A stretch of DNA of 64,000 bases from Ryuthela nishihirai (taxonomy: Eukaryota > Arthropoda > Arachnida > Araneae > Heptathelidae): positions 4,384,704 through 4,448,703 of the forward strand of contig JAWZYU010000034.1 in NCBI GenBank assembly GCA_038380435.1. The letters run 5' to 3'. The stretch's first letter is position 1, and the number at the start of each line of letters is the position of its first letter. Positions 1 through 11,369 of the stretch are shown here, piece after piece. Under the pieces are notes generated by a model. It worked only from the letters and a program-made list of their open reading frames with translations. It had not been told where the DNA came from and did not search any database. The position numbers and the translations under genes were made by a program.

Positions 1-87
1 AAGGAAGATCTTGATCGGCAGACGAATATGCTCAGCGGTAGAGCACCTGGACACATCGCCATGAAATCGTGAGTTCATATCCCACCT
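1..87 (+). repeat. SINE-C (tRNA-like) fragment
   Basis: Contains GCTCAGCGGTAGAGCACCTG and, at its end, a degenerate B box (GTTCATATCCC). Similar tRNA-like pieces occur at 3960-4035, 4990-5027, 52335-52425 and 52838-52910. A SINE-A copy is inserted at its 3' edge, and the fragment resumes at 472. Confidence 0.6.
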
Positions 88-471
88 GGGGCAGGGGTGG
101 CTCAGTCGGTAGCGCGCCAGGCTCGTAATCTGTAGTTCCCAGGTTCGAGTCCCAGCTGGGTCAGCGTTGAGATTTATCTCCGCAAAATTCCCCGCCCTGC
201 CCACGGTCAGTAGGGGACACCGATGGGCTTGGAAAGGCCGCCGTCCGTCGGATGGGACGTTAAGCCGTGGCCCCGTGTGCGGGAGATTCATACCCTGTGC
301 ACGTTAAAGAACACGCTGGATGGCCTTGACGGGAGGCTACCATCTGTCTCCCAACAGCTGTTCCAGTGGGTCCCCTCCCCCAACCTTCTCTGAGCCTTCG
401 GGGTCCATGTGACCTGGCCATTTAGCCCATGGTGTGCAAAAAAGTGCCGCTCAGAGGTAAAACAACCCAAC
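88..471 (+). mobile_element. SINE-A, full length
   Basis: tRNA-like head with A box TGGCTCAGTCGG and B box GGTTCGAGTCC, complete body and tail AAAACAACCCAA. Flanked by a 13-bp duplication, TCATATCCCACCT, at 75-87 and 472-484, which splits a SINE-C fragment. Confidence 0.93.
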
Positions 472-618
472 TCATATCCCACCTACTGAATATAATTTTT
501 CGGTAAACTTAAAAAATCGCAGTTTCCAATATGGTTGTGAAAAGCAACAGAAGTCTGCAAGGTTAGAAAAACCTCAAAGCACAGAATTAAACATCAGTCT
601 TATATTTGGTGGTCATAG

Positions 619-904
619 GGTTGGGTTGTTTTACCTCTGAGCGGCACTTTTTTGCACACCATGGGCTAAATGGCCAGGTCACAAGGACCCCGAAGGCTCA
701 GAGAAGGTTGGGGGAGGGGACCCACTGGAACAGCTGTTGGGAGACAGATAGTAGCCTCCCGTCAAGGCCATCCAGCGTGTTCTTTAACGTGCACAGGGTA
801 TGTCTCTCCCGCACACGGGGCCACGGCTTAACGTCCCATCCGACGGACGGCCTTCTTTCCAAGCCCATCGGTGTCCCCTACTGACCGTGGGCAGGGCGGG
901 GAAA
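619..904 (-). mobile_element. SINE-A, 5'-truncated
   Basis: Body and tail only, without the tRNA head. Perfect 10-bp duplication GTGGTCATAG at 609-618 and 905-914 shows it inserted already truncated, as expected of target-primed reverse transcription. Confidence 0.92.
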
Positions 905-992
905 GTGGTCATAGAGTAAAGATAGAAAATATTGGATGGTCATAAAGGCAGCAAAAGCACTTGGAGGGTTCGTTTCAAACCGAGAAAATGTA

Positions 993-1486
993 CAGTGGCT
1001 CAAAAAAAAAAATCCGAACGCTATGCTGATTACAGAATTCAGAAAAAATATCTGGTGAATTAGTGATCAGTCGTGTCATGAGACACGAAAGTTGCCAGAT
1101 CACTAATTTCTAAAAAAATTGTTGCCAGATACTTTTTCTAAATTCTGTAATCAACCGTAGCGTTCGGATACTTTTTTGAGCGACTGTAGGTGGTCATATT
1201 ATTTTCATACTAGATCGTGTGGGCTCACTCACGGAAATATTGAGCGTGTGCAGTTACCGTTCACAGCAAACTGGAGCGTGTGCAGTAACTGCACACGCTC
1301 CAGTTTGCTGTGAACGGTAACTGGAGCGTGTACAGTTGCTGTACACGCTACAGATATTTTTCCTGAATTCTGTAATCACGTGACATAAAGATTGCCAGAT
1401 CACTAATTTCTGAAAAAAACGTTGCCAGATATTTTTTCTGAATTCTGTAATCAACCGTAGTGTTCGGATACTTTTTTGAGCGATTG
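993..1486. mobile_element. MITE-P core plus module L
   Basis: 993-1186 is the palindromic core (ends CAGTGGCTCAAAAA and TTTTTTGAGCGACTG, TA-flanked). From 1189 follows module L: GGTGGTCATATTATTTT, GTGTGGGCTCACTC, a long hairpin of GAGCGTGTGCAGT units, then a second copy of the core's right arm. Confidence 0.85.
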
Positions 1487-2261
1487 TACTAATTTTTGGT
1501 CTTTCACTTCTATCGAACTCTTCTTAAATTCCTGACTATTATCGTAAACAGATTAATCCCTTCTTCCAATGTGTCGGAATTCAGAACAACATCTATTTTA
1601 TATCTGCTGGAGTAGTTAATTATTAAAATGACTCGCAAGTTTCCTAAACCTGATCTGCTTTGTATATTTTCGTCCGAAATTAATAGTCAAAATGATCCAC
1701 ACCAATAATTCATTATTTCTCATTTAAAATGAGACAGTTAATTATAAATTAATAGAAGATAATTCGTTAAATATGTAAACTCACGTTAAGCTGCTTATTA
1801 AACTAGAAGATTTTGATCTGGAATTTGTCACTACTCTATGTTGATGAAGGGCAATTTTGTAAGTACAGTATTTCTAGATTCATTTACATGACTTGTTTAG
1901 CATGCCGTGTAGAGCAACAGATTTAATGATTGCGTACTGAATAGTGTTTGCTTGGCATGACGTAATGTTTATTGTTTACTGACTGATGATTGGGCACTGG
2001 TTCTCATTGCATCATTCAATTAGTAAGCGGAGTAGTGTTTATAGTGATCAATGTAATTAATGATAGCTCTAGTTATGACTTCAGCACTGATTGGCAGTGC
2101 AATATGGGATTTTTGGCTCCTCAATTTCTGTGGCAACGATATTTTTATCTACATCATTATGTTAAAGTTTATTTCATCATGAAATAATAGGATATTAATA
2201 AGATATGCACCTGTTGGTGATATCTATATAATAAAAGAAATTGTGTCTGTGACACACACTC
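1487..2261. other. AT-rich sequence, nothing recognised
   Basis: No coding signal, RNA gene or repeat structure that I can support. Confidence 0.5.
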
Positions 2262-2638
2262 GGGCCGGGGGTGGCTCAGGCGGTAGCGCGCCAGGCTCGT
2301 AATCTGCAGTTTCCAGGTTCGAGTCCCAGCTGGGTGAGCGTTGAGATTTATCTGCGCAAAACTCCCGCCCTGCCCACAGTCAGTAGGGACACCGATGGAC
2401 TTGGAAAGGCCGCCGTCCCTCGGATGGGACGTTAAGTCGTGGCCCCGTGTGCGGGAGAGAGCCATACCCTGTGGATGTTAAAGAACACGCTGGATGGCCT
2501 TGACGGGAGGCTACCATCTGTCTCTCAACAGCTATTCCAGTGGATCACCTCCCCTGACCTTCTCTGAGCCTTTGGAGTCCTTGTGACCTGCCCATGGTGT
2601 GCAAAAAACGTGCCGTTCAGAGGTCAACCAACCAAACA
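2262..2638 (+). mobile_element. SINE-A, full length, diverged
   Basis: Complete head-to-tail copy with several substitutions (A box TGGCTCAGGCGG, tail GTCAACCAACCAAA). Flanked by an imperfect GACACACAC-type repeat. Confidence 0.88.
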
Positions 2639-3069
2639 AGTGGCACACACACAAACACTTTCGGGAAATCAACATAGAGGGTTCGCATTTTCAGAAAATG
2701 TTTCTGGTTGTGATTCATATTGCAGTGCCAAATTTCAAGTCGAAAGTCAAAAGGAGGGATTGCTAGAAGTAAAAATATTTACCATGCTATTTCTATGGGA
2801 AAGGAGAATCGCTGTCAAATTTATTGTTGCCATTTATTGCTCCCTGAACTGTGAACGTAAACAGTTAAAATAGAATTTAAATCTGCTGCCGTTGCAAGAT
2901 TCCCCACAATTCCAAAGGCATTATTGAGGCGTTCCATTGCAGCTAGGGACCAGATTTTTAAACCGAACATGGAGTCTGGCAGGGGGAACCCACCTACGAA
3001 ATTTGGGACCTCTCGGTGAAATACGTCGGAATTACAGAGTGCCAAAATCTGACTAAATAAATATCTTGA

Positions 3070-3240
3070 TCTTTTGCCACGGGCTCTGAGAGCGCGCGCA
3101 GTCAACAATGACCTTTGCAACACCGGGAAATTCTTCGCATTTAAACTGTGATAAGATGTCGGGGGGGGGTGGGGGAGAGATACTCACAAAACTAAGCTTT
3201 AGTGCAGGAAATAACAGAATATGCAGATTAAAAGTGACAC
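3070..3240. repeat. Unclassified repeat, copy 1 (about 165 bp)
   Basis: Shares GCCACGGSCT, GTCAACAATGA, a TGTCGGGGG tract, CTTTAGTGCAG and AATATGCAGATTAAAAGT in the same order with the copy at 3429-3903. Confidence 0.7.
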
Positions 3241-3428
3241 GAGTTGTCACAATTTGTGTAGAAACGAAACCACGGGCCAAGTGTGAATCTGATAAACCAA
3301 TCACTGGGGCACATGGTTGACACTGAGGCACAGGAAATTTGTACTGTGCGGACGAATATCGCGGGAGCCATAGGGCAACCAACTCTGTTTCAACAGAAAT
3401 AAAAATCTCGATAGCTTACGCAGAAACT

Positions 3429-3460
3429 AAGCCACGGCCTATGAGAGAGCTCGCTGACGT
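3429..3460. repeat. Unclassified repeat, copy 2, left part
   Basis: GCCACGGCCTATGAGAGAGC and following bases match the start of copy 1. The copy is interrupted by SINE-A at 3461-3768 and resumes at 3769. Confidence 0.65.
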
Positions 3461-3768
3461 TGTTTGGGTTGGGTTGTTTTACCTCTGAGCTGCACTATTT
3501 TGCACACCATGGACTAAATGGCCAGGTCACATGGACCCCGAAGGCTCAGAGAAGGTTGGGGGAGGGGACCCACTGGAACAGCTGTTGGGAGACAGATGGT
3601 AGCCTCCCATCAAGGCCATCCAGCGTGTTCTTTAACGTGCACAGGGTATGGCTCTCCCGCACACGGGGCCACGGCTTAACGTCCCATCCGACGGACGGCG
3701 GCCTTTCCAAGCCCATCGGTGTCCCCTACTGACCGTGGGCAGGGCGGGGAATTTTGCGGAGATAAAGG
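3461..3768 (-). mobile_element. SINE-A, 5'-truncated
   Basis: Tail toward lower coordinates; lacks the tRNA head. 10-bp duplication TCGCTGACGT at 3451-3460 and 3769-3778. Inserted within the unclassified repeat. Confidence 0.9.
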
Positions 3769-3903
3769 TCGCTGACGTCAACAATGATCCAAGCAAACAC
3801 CGGGCAAATTTCTTCCTGTTGAAAATCTGTGCCAGTGTCGGGGGAGCGACTTACAAAATTTACCTTTAGTGCAGTGAAAATAAGAATATGCAGATTAAAA
3901 GTT
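3769..3903. repeat. Unclassified repeat, copy 2, right part
   Basis: Continues from GTCAACAATGA through AATATGCAGATTAAAAGTTA, parallel to copy 1. Confidence 0.65.
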
Positions 3904-3959
3904 AACCCGGGCAGCGCCCAGTACGTTCAGCTAGTGTTGAATAAATATATAGGTTGTCT

Positions 3960-4035
3960 TTAGCTGGGTGGGATCTGAACCCACGACCTCCTGATAACAT
4001 GTCAGGTGCTCTGACCACTGAGTTACCGCCCTCCG
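3960..4035 (-). repeat. SINE-C (tRNA-like), best-preserved copy
   Basis: Minus strand reads GGAGGGCGGTAACTCAGTGG, a CCTGA/TCAGG anticodon-type stem, and GTGGGTTCAGATCCCAC as T arm. The acceptor ends do not pair and the anticodon loop lacks U33, so it is a tRNA-derived repeat rather than a working tRNA gene. Confidence 0.6.
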
Positions 4036-4218
4036 TTGAATATTATTTCGACATTAATATTTACCCTTGATATATTACGTGTTGACTTTAAAAAAAATGC
4101 CTACTGACCTTTGTTGTGGGCTGGTCGTAGGCACCAACATGGAAAGTTCCTTCTGGACCAGACTCTTCAATTACAGTCAGATGCATTTCCAACGACTAAA
4201 ACTTAAAGTTACTAATAG

Positions 4219-4609
4219 GTTTGGGTTGGGTTGTTTTACCTCTGAGAGGCACTTTTTTGCACACCATGGGCTAAATGGCCAGGTCACATGGACCCCGAAG
4301 GCTCAGAGAAGGTTGGGGGAGGGGACCCACTGGAACAGCTGTTGGGAGACAGATGGTAGTCTCCCGTCAAGGCCATCCAGCGTGTTCTTTAACGTGCACA
4401 GGGTATGTCTCTACTGCACACGGGGTCACGGCTTAACGTCCCATCCGACGGACGGCGGCCTTTCCAAGCCCATCGGTGTCCCCTACTGACCGTGGGCAGG
4501 GCGGGGAATTTTGCGGAGATAAATCTCAACGCTGACCCAGCTGGGACTCGAACCTGGGAACTACAGATTACGAGCCTGGCGCGCTACCGACTGAGCCACC
4601 CCCGCCCCA
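4219..4609 (-). mobile_element. SINE-A, full length
   Basis: Complete copy with tRNA head at its right end. 9-bp duplication TACTAATAG at 4210-4218 and 4610-4618. Confidence 0.93.
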
Positions 4610-4803
4610 TACTAATAGAGGAGGATTGTTCGGCTACACGTAGGACGCCTTACGGTCGTTCAAAAAAGTATCGGAACACTGTGGTTGATTACAGAATTTT
4701 TTTTAATCAGTATTCTAATCTAAATGTTAATTCTGATTTTATTTAATCAAAAGTAATTTTTAGATAATATTTTTTTTCTTCAGGTATGTATGGGTACGAC
4801 GTA

Positions 4804-4990
4804 TAGTCGCTCAAAAAAAGGATCCGAACGCTATGGTTGATTACAGAATTCAGAAAAAATATCTGGCAACGTTTTTTTTTAGAAATTAGCGATCTGGCAA
4901 CCTTCGTGTCACGTGACACGAAGGTTGCCAGATATTTTTTCTGAATTCTGTAATCAACCATAGCGTTAGGATACTTTTTTGAGCGACTGT
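4804..4990. mobile_element. MITE-P core
   Basis: Near-perfect inverted repeat centred on GTGTCACGTGACAC, TA at both ends; left terminus carries a C-to-T change (TAGTCGCTC). Confidence 0.9.
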
Positions 4991-5027
4991 ACCTAACATC
5001 AGGAGATCTTGGGTTCATATCCCACCA
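4991..5027 (+). repeat. SINE-C 3' half
   Basis: ATCAGGAGATCTTGGGTTCATATCCCACC-type T-arm sequence directly after the MITE. Confidence 0.5.
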
Positions 5028-5104
5028 ATGTTTTCTCTATATTATTTCATCAATAGACAGAAATCGGAATAATGTCATATTTAACTCGGAAATATATTTT
5101 GGAT

Positions 5105-5463
5105 TAGATTGTTTTACCTCTGAGGGACACTTTGTTGCACACAACGGGCTAAATGGTCGCAAACGATCTGAAAGGCTCAGTGAAGGTCAGGGAGAAGGGG
5201 ACTCACTGAACTACTGTTTAGGATCAAATGGAAGCATTCTGCCAAGGCCATCCAGCGTGTTCCTTAACAAGCACACTGAGCCAGAACTTAACGTCTCATC
5301 CAACGGACGGCGGGCTTTTCTAACACACCAGTGTCCCCTTTCTCACCGATGGCAAAGTAGGTTTATCGGAGATAAATCTCAACGCTGGCACAAGGGGGAT
5401 TCGAACCCGGGGGCATCAAATTATGAGCCTGGAGCAATAACGACTGAGCCCAACCCCCGCCCT
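5105..5463 (-). mobile_element. SINE-A, old diverged subfamily
   Basis: Recognisable tail (TTGTTTTACCTCTGAG) and head (CCCAACCCCCGCCC), but with GCACACTGAGCCAGAACTTA in place of the usual middle sequence; the same variant appears at 7384-7560. Confidence 0.8.
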
Positions 5464-6337
5464 TAAAAAATATATATTACATACTTTAACTTTAATCATG
5501 ATATTTCTGTGAATCTTTTCTTTTATGTGAAAGGATGTTGAAAAACTTTCCGAAATAAACGGTCGAATGTCTGAAATGGATTCAGGTAGCACACTTTGTA
5601 CTAAAGTAGAATCAAACAGTAAAATATACGATTATTGTAATATCGTGTTTCAGAAATATTGAAAATGGCTTGCGGACCCCTGGGGTTCCGGAGACCACAG
5701 ATTGTGAACATCTGCTCCTGCCATTTGATGGAAGTGCTATCATTTTCAGAAATACACTGAAAATGAAAGTTTAAGCAACAGAACATTATTGGAAAAATTG
5801 AGTTTTGGTGCACAGACTTTTCGCCAAGCATCATACGTAGGCGACTGATAATGAACAACTCTAACAAACTGATCAGACACTTCAAGCAATCGAAGGTTAA
5901 GGAAGGTCATTCAAGCTGTGCAATTTTGTTTTCCACATGCGCTTAACTCGAGCAGCAACAACTGATGCATGGATCCATTGCAGATCAATTCTAATAAGGT
6001 TTGGTCTGATCTTTACCAGACTCCTTTATAAATCCAAATAGTTTTCGGTAAAATTGAAATTGCAAACAGGAAAAGGGAGTCGGTAACTGAGCTGGAGAAA
6101 TATCGATTTAAATTACCGATCACTTGTTGACCTAGGACTTTGTTGAAACAGCAAATGTATGACAGTTCAAGCTTTAGCCGTGGAATGTCCCCTTTAATCA
6201 TATTACAAAGTATCGGTGCCTTTGAAGCATAAATTTTAAATATAAACATAGAATGTAAATATAGAATGTAAAGAAGTAATTTGACTGAAAAAATGAGTTT
6301 CCTCCTAAGTGGGACTCGAACTTGCTTCTCCCAGATA
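5464..6337. other. Unique sequence, nothing recognised
   Basis: No supportable gene; short open frames lack family features. Confidence 0.5.
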
Positions 6338-6805
6338 CAGTCGCTCAAAAAAGTATCCGAACACTATGGTTGATTACAGAATTCAGAAAAAATATCTGGC
6401 AACAATTTTTTTAGAAATTAGTGATCTGGCAATCTTCGTGTCACGTGATTACAGAATTCAGAAAAAATATCTGGAGCGTGTACAGCAACTGTACACGCTC
6501 CAGTTACCGTTCACAGCAAACTGGAGCGTGTGCAGTTACTGCACACGCTCCAGTTTGCTGTGAACGGTAACTGCACACGCTCCAGTTTGCTGTGAACGGT
6601 AACTGCACACGCTCAATATTTCCGTGAGTGAGCCCACACGATCTAGTATCAAAATAATATGACCACCTACAGTCGCTCAAAAAAAGTATCCGAACACTAT
6701 GGTTGATTACAGAATTCAGAATAAATATCTGGCAACAATTTTTTTAGAAATTAGTGATCTGGCAACCTTCGTGTCACGTGACACGAAGGTTGCCAGATCA
6801 CCAAT
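6338..6805. mobile_element. Module L (reverse) followed by right-truncated MITE-P core
   Basis: 6338-6667 is module L in reverse, with an extra TTTGCTGTGAACGGTAACTG unit in its hairpin; 6670 starts a core MITE that stops in its right arm near 6805. Confidence 0.85.
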
Positions 6806-6806
6806 T

Positions 6807-7308
6807 AATCACCCCCGCCCCCCATATTTTAATGAAACGTTTTAAAAAATGCTGTTACCACTGTAGTAAAATGTTTTTTCGTTTTGTAAAAGTTTTGAGA
6901 GTATAGTTTTCATACTTGGCATTTATAGTCCTGATTTGTCAGTTTTTCTGTTCCAGTTCATAATGGAAACTGAATCCTTGAAAAATAAGATAGTCTGTGG
7001 TTTCTGTCTACAAACTGTTATCAGATTCTTTTTTAACTCTTTCTGAAGGGAAATTGGGTGATGTTTTCATCTCTTTTTTTTTCTGTCAGTCTCTAGACAT
7101 TCAACTTTTTTTGTTTTTAGCAATAAACAAAATTCTTTTTAAGTTGAATAGGTAATATTACGATTTATATTTCCAAAATCACCCGTAGCTTTAAATAGTG
7201 CCGTCTAACGATGGAAAAAGTTGCAACATCCTAAAAGTTGAAGGAATATCCCAACGATAAATTTATTCGAGAACAAAATTTCAAATTTTCTTGATAGAGT
7301 TTACTTAA
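6807..7308. other. AT-rich sequence, nothing recognised
   Basis: T-rich with poly(T) runs; no feature supported. Confidence 0.5.
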
Positions 7309-7741
7309 GGCGAGAGTGATTGAATTAGTAGCGTGCCAGACTCGTAATCGACAGTTTCCAGGTTCGAGTCCCAGCTTGGTCTCCTGTACACTGAGCCGGA
7401 ACTTAACGTCATCGTGACGGCGGGCTTTTCAAGCACACCGGTGTCCCCTTTCTCACCGATGGCAAGGGGAGGTTCATCGGAGATAAATCTCAACGCTGGC
7501 ACAAGGGGGACTCAAAACTGGGGACATCAAATTATGAGCTTGGAGCAATAACGACTGAATCAATGATGTGATTTATCACCGCGAACCCCCCCCCCCCCCG
7601 CCCTCGGTCAGTATAGAGCACCGATGGGCTCGGAAAGGGTACTCTTCATTAGATGGGCCCCGTGTGCAGCAGAGCCATACCCTGCACGTTAAAGAACACA
7701 CTAGATGGTCTTAACGGGAGGCTCCCATCTGTCTCCTAACT
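7309..7741 (+). mobile_element. Old SINE-A host, left portion, with inverted SINE-A fragment inside
   Basis: Plus-strand tRNA head at about 7313-7383. Then about 7384-7560 of a diverged copy in the opposite orientation (GAGCCGGAACTTAACGTC to AACGACTGAATC), then plus-strand body to 7741. Includes a long poly(C) run near 7587. Confidence 0.75.
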
Positions 7742-8123
7742 GGGCGGGGGTGGCTCAGTCGGTAGCGCGCCAGGCTCGTAATCTGTAGTTCCCAGGTTCG
7801 AGTCCCAGCTGGGTCAGCGTTGAGATTTATCTCCGCAAAATTCCCCGCCCTGCCCACAGTCAATAGGGGGACACCGATGGGCTTGGAAAGGCCGCCGTCC
7901 GTCGGATGGGACATTAAGCCGTGGCCCCGTGTGCGGGAGAGCCATACCCTGTGCACGTTAAAGAACACGCTGGATGGCCTTGACGGGAGGCTACCATCTG
8001 TCTCCCAACAGCTGTTCCAGTGGGTCACCTCCCCCAACCTTCTCTGAGCCTTCGGGGTCCATGTGACCTGGCCATTTAGCCCATGGTGTGCAAAAAAGTG
8101 CCGCTCAGAGGTAAAACAACCCA
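7742..8123 (+). mobile_element. SINE-A, full length, nested in an older SINE-A
   Basis: 12-bp duplication TGTCTCCTAACT at 7730-7741 and 8124-8135; the duplicated target is SINE-A body sequence itself. Confidence 0.93.
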
Positions 8124-8251
8124 TGTCTCCTAACTGGTATCCACTGGGTCCACTTCCCCCAACTTTCTCTTAGCCCTCGGGGTCCTTGTCACCTGGCCAT
8201 TTAGCCCATTTTGTGCAAAAAAAGTGCCGCTCAAAGGTAAAACAATACAAC
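8124..8251 (+). mobile_element. Old SINE-A host, right portion
   Basis: Continues the host copy from its CTCCTAACTGG site to GTAAAACAATACAACC. Confidence 0.8.
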
Positions 8252-9067
8252 CACTAAGTGATTTACTTTGGCAGCAATCATTTACCCATATCGCCATAAT
8301 ATGAGAAAACGCAACTTTTTATTTTTCCTTTAAAAGGTAATTGAATGTTTCTTTTTTTCTGTTTAATAAGTACGTATAAAATGTTACTGTTTGCATTTTC
8401 CCAGTCGTCCATTAATAGGAATTTTCGTTATTAGAAGGTGCTAAAGTGGAAATATAAAATTTAATTCTCTTTGAAACGAGCATTCGATATTCGCCAGAGA
8501 CAATATATCTTTCTTCCAGTTATAGTTTACGATGGAAATAAAGTCTCTAAAATATAAGGGATCTCGGATTCGTAAGTAAATCACAACCTATTAGTAAACT
8601 AGAATGCATATGGGAAACTTGTTTTCAAAGAGAATGAAGTTTTTCGTTTACCTACTTTTTTTCACTCTTTAAAAGTTTTAATTCGAACTAATAAATGATG
8701 GAGGGAGGGGATAATAAAATACAAATACTTTTTAAAATAAAAAGTATTCTTCGTTTATTCCTCAAATATTTTTTAAAACTTATTAAAAAAGTTGCTTCCC
8801 CGCTCCCTTTGGGGGTAAGGGGTCAAGTCATTGTCAGAAGGAACTACATGGCCTTCACATTTCACCACCAAAGTTTAAAATTTCTGGAATAAATACATCG
8901 TTTACAATATTCGCTTAAAATTTTTCCACCGTTAGAGGGCTCAGTTAGAGATTTTGGGAGTTTCGTAAAGTGCTTATTGTAACATTTCATCAATAAAATT
9001 TTTCGAAACTTCACAAAAAGAATTTTTAATTTATCTTTGAAAACAAAAAATTCGATTTCTACATTTA
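8252..9067. other. AT-rich sequence, nothing recognised
   Basis: No supportable gene or RNA. Confidence 0.5.
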
Positions 9068-9777
9068 AAGTTGCTCAAAAAAATATCCGAACACTATGGT
9101 TGATTACAGAATTCAGAAAAAATATCTGGCAAAGTTTTTTTAGAAATTAGCGATATGGCAACCTATTTCTAAAAAAAAAAACTTTGCCAGATATTTTTTC
9201 TGAATTCTGTAATCAACCATAGTGTTCGGATACTTTTTTGAGCGACTGTAGGTGGTCATATTATTTTGATACTAGATCGTGTGGGCTCACTCAGGGAAAT
9301 GTTGAACGTGTGCAGTTACCATCCACAGCACACTGGAGCGTGTGCAGTAACTGCACACGCTCCAGTTTGCTGTGAACGGTAACTGGAGGGTGTACAGTTG
9401 CTGTACACGCTCCAAATATTTTTCCTGAATTCTGTAATCACGTGACATGAAGGTTGCCAGATCACTAATTTCTAAAAAATAAATCGTTGCCAGATATTTT
9501 TTCTGAATTCTGTAATCAACCATAGTGTTCGGATACTTCTTTGAACGACTGTAGGTGGTCATATTATTTTGATACTAGATCGTGTGGGCTCACTCAGGGA
9601 AATGTTGAGCGTGTGCAGTTACCGTCCGCAGCAAACTGGAGCGTGTGCAGTAACTGCACACGCTCCAGTTTGCTGTGAACGGTAACTGGAGCGTGTACAG
9701 TTGCTGTACACGCTCCAGATATTTTTTCTGAATTCTGTAATCAACCATAGTGTTCGGATATTTTTTTAAGCGACTGT
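9068..9777. mobile_element. MITE-P core with two consecutive L modules
   Basis: Core to about 9249, then two L modules, each opening with GGTGGTCATATTATTTT and ending in a core-type right terminus (last one TTTAAGCGACTG). Shows that modules can repeat head to tail. Confidence 0.85.
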
Positions 9778-10324
9778 ACAAAGTAAATGCATCTCGATTT
9801 TTCCTCTTTTTTTTTGAAAACGAGATGAAAAACCGTTTACTGGAATGTTACTGATGAAAGACTGGAAATGTTAAGAGCACTTTGTGAGCTGAGACGTAAT
9901 AAATTGAATGAGCCAATAATAATCCACTTGTGAGCAGACCACATAAACGGAAATTACGTATTCTACATACAGTTTCGATGTTTTTCAAAATGTTCCGATT
10001 TCCGTGTTTGCTCATAACGTACCGTATAAACGAAACGATAACGTTTGTGGCAAAAAAAAAAACGTAAATAAGATTTTTCTCGTCGGATAATGGAACCGGA
10101 AATCTTGTTTCCGATCCACGACGTCACTTCCGCATCGAAAACGGAACACCTTGATGATTTATTTCCTTAACAGCTGAACTCTACCCAGTGGTGCTTGGGT
10201 CTCAGTTTTAAGATGCAATCTATATATTTTTTTTTTCATACTTTCCCTGTAATAAATGTTAGTTTTCTAAGTAGCATCCCCTGCTCCCCCCCTCTAATCA
10301 CTTTGCGCAGATTCCACACGTTTT
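9778..10324. other. Unique sequence, nothing recognised
   Basis: No feature supported. Confidence 0.5.
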
Positions 10325-10586
10325 TGGTTTGTTTTACCTCTGAGCGGCACTTTTTTGCACACCATGGGCTAAAGGGCCAGGCCACAAGGACCCCGAAGGC
10401 TCAGAGAAGGTTGGGGGAGGGGACCCACTGTAACAGCTGTTGGGAGACAGATGGTAGCCTCCCGTTAAGGCCATCCAGCGTGTTCTTTAACGTGCAGAGG
10501 CTATGGCTCTCCCGTACACGGGGCCACGGCTTAACGTCCCATCCGACGGACGGCGACCTTTCCAAGCCCATCGGTGTCCCCTACTG
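10325..10586 (-). mobile_element. SINE-A, 5'-truncated
   Basis: Tail GGTTTGTTTTACC to GTGTCCCCTACTG; no clear target duplication. Confidence 0.85.
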
Positions 10587-10790
10587 CGTTTTGCGAGACA
10601 CTGATTTAAATGAAGAGTGAAACGATTTCCAGCTTTCCTATAAATATCGACTGAATCAAAAGCTCCTGACCTTTTCGTCTCCATGCATCCACTAGTTAAC
10701 AATAACAATGGAGGTGTGTACGCCTCGAAACAATACGAAAAAAAAATACGTCGATTGAAATTAATGCCCTCCCTGTACACTTGTAAAATA

Positions 10791-10942
10791 ACATTTTGAT
10801 CTCCCATGTCTGTCGTAAAAGCGCCATTATCTTATTCTCTATCTCTGTTCCTAGAAATCGTACAGTCGCACGATTTCTAGTAACAGAGATAGAGAATAAG
10901 ATAATGGCGCTTGTTACGACAGACATGGGAGAATCTAAAAGT
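10791..10942. repeat. Large palindrome, about 65-bp arms
   Basis: Left arm CCCATGTCTGTCGTAA through CTGTTCCTAGAAATCGT is repeated inverted after a short centre reading ACAGTCGC. Unlike MITE-P arms, but the centre equals the MITE-P terminus. Confidence 0.85.
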
Positions 10943-11305
10943 GTTGATTTTTTTCTGAATTCTGTAATCGACCGTAGCGTTCGGATACTTTTTTGAGCGA
11001 CTGTAGGTGGTCATATTATTTTGATACTAGATCGTGTGGGCTCACTCACGGAAATATTGAGCGTGTGCAGTTACCGTTCACAGCAAACTGGAGCGTGTGC
11101 AGTAACTGCACACGCTCCAGTTTGCTGTGAACGGTAACTGGAGCGTGTACAGTTGCCGTACACGCTCCAGATATTTTTCCTGAATTCTGTAATCACGTGA
11201 CACGAAGGTTGCCAGATCACTAATTTCTAAAAAAATCGTTGCCAGATATTTTTCCTGAATTCTGTAATCAACCATAGTGTTCGGATACTTTTTTTGAGCG
11301 ACTGT
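10943..11305. mobile_element. MITE-P right arm plus module L
   Basis: Half core ending at 11003, then module L ending in GAGCGACTG next to TA. Confidence 0.85.
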
Positions 11306-11369
11306 ACCAGAGCGCGTCCCTGCATCCCATTTCCACGGGGGAAAAGAAATCTTATCGGAGTCTACTGCA

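Noticed and set aside
94..165. tRNA-like sequence with perfect A and B boxes, at first sight a tRNA-Thr gene
   Set aside because: Acceptor ends do not pair, and the sequence is always followed by the SINE-A body; it is a SINE head.
3460..3732. Open frame reading CFTSERHYFAHHGLNGQ and similar frames at about 30 other places
   Set aside because: Antisense reading of SINE-A, shared only because the copies are related; no start context or splice structure.
3960..4035. Possible tRNA gene on the minus strand
   Set aside because: No acceptor pairing, no U33, and related degenerate copies elsewhere; treated as SINE-C.
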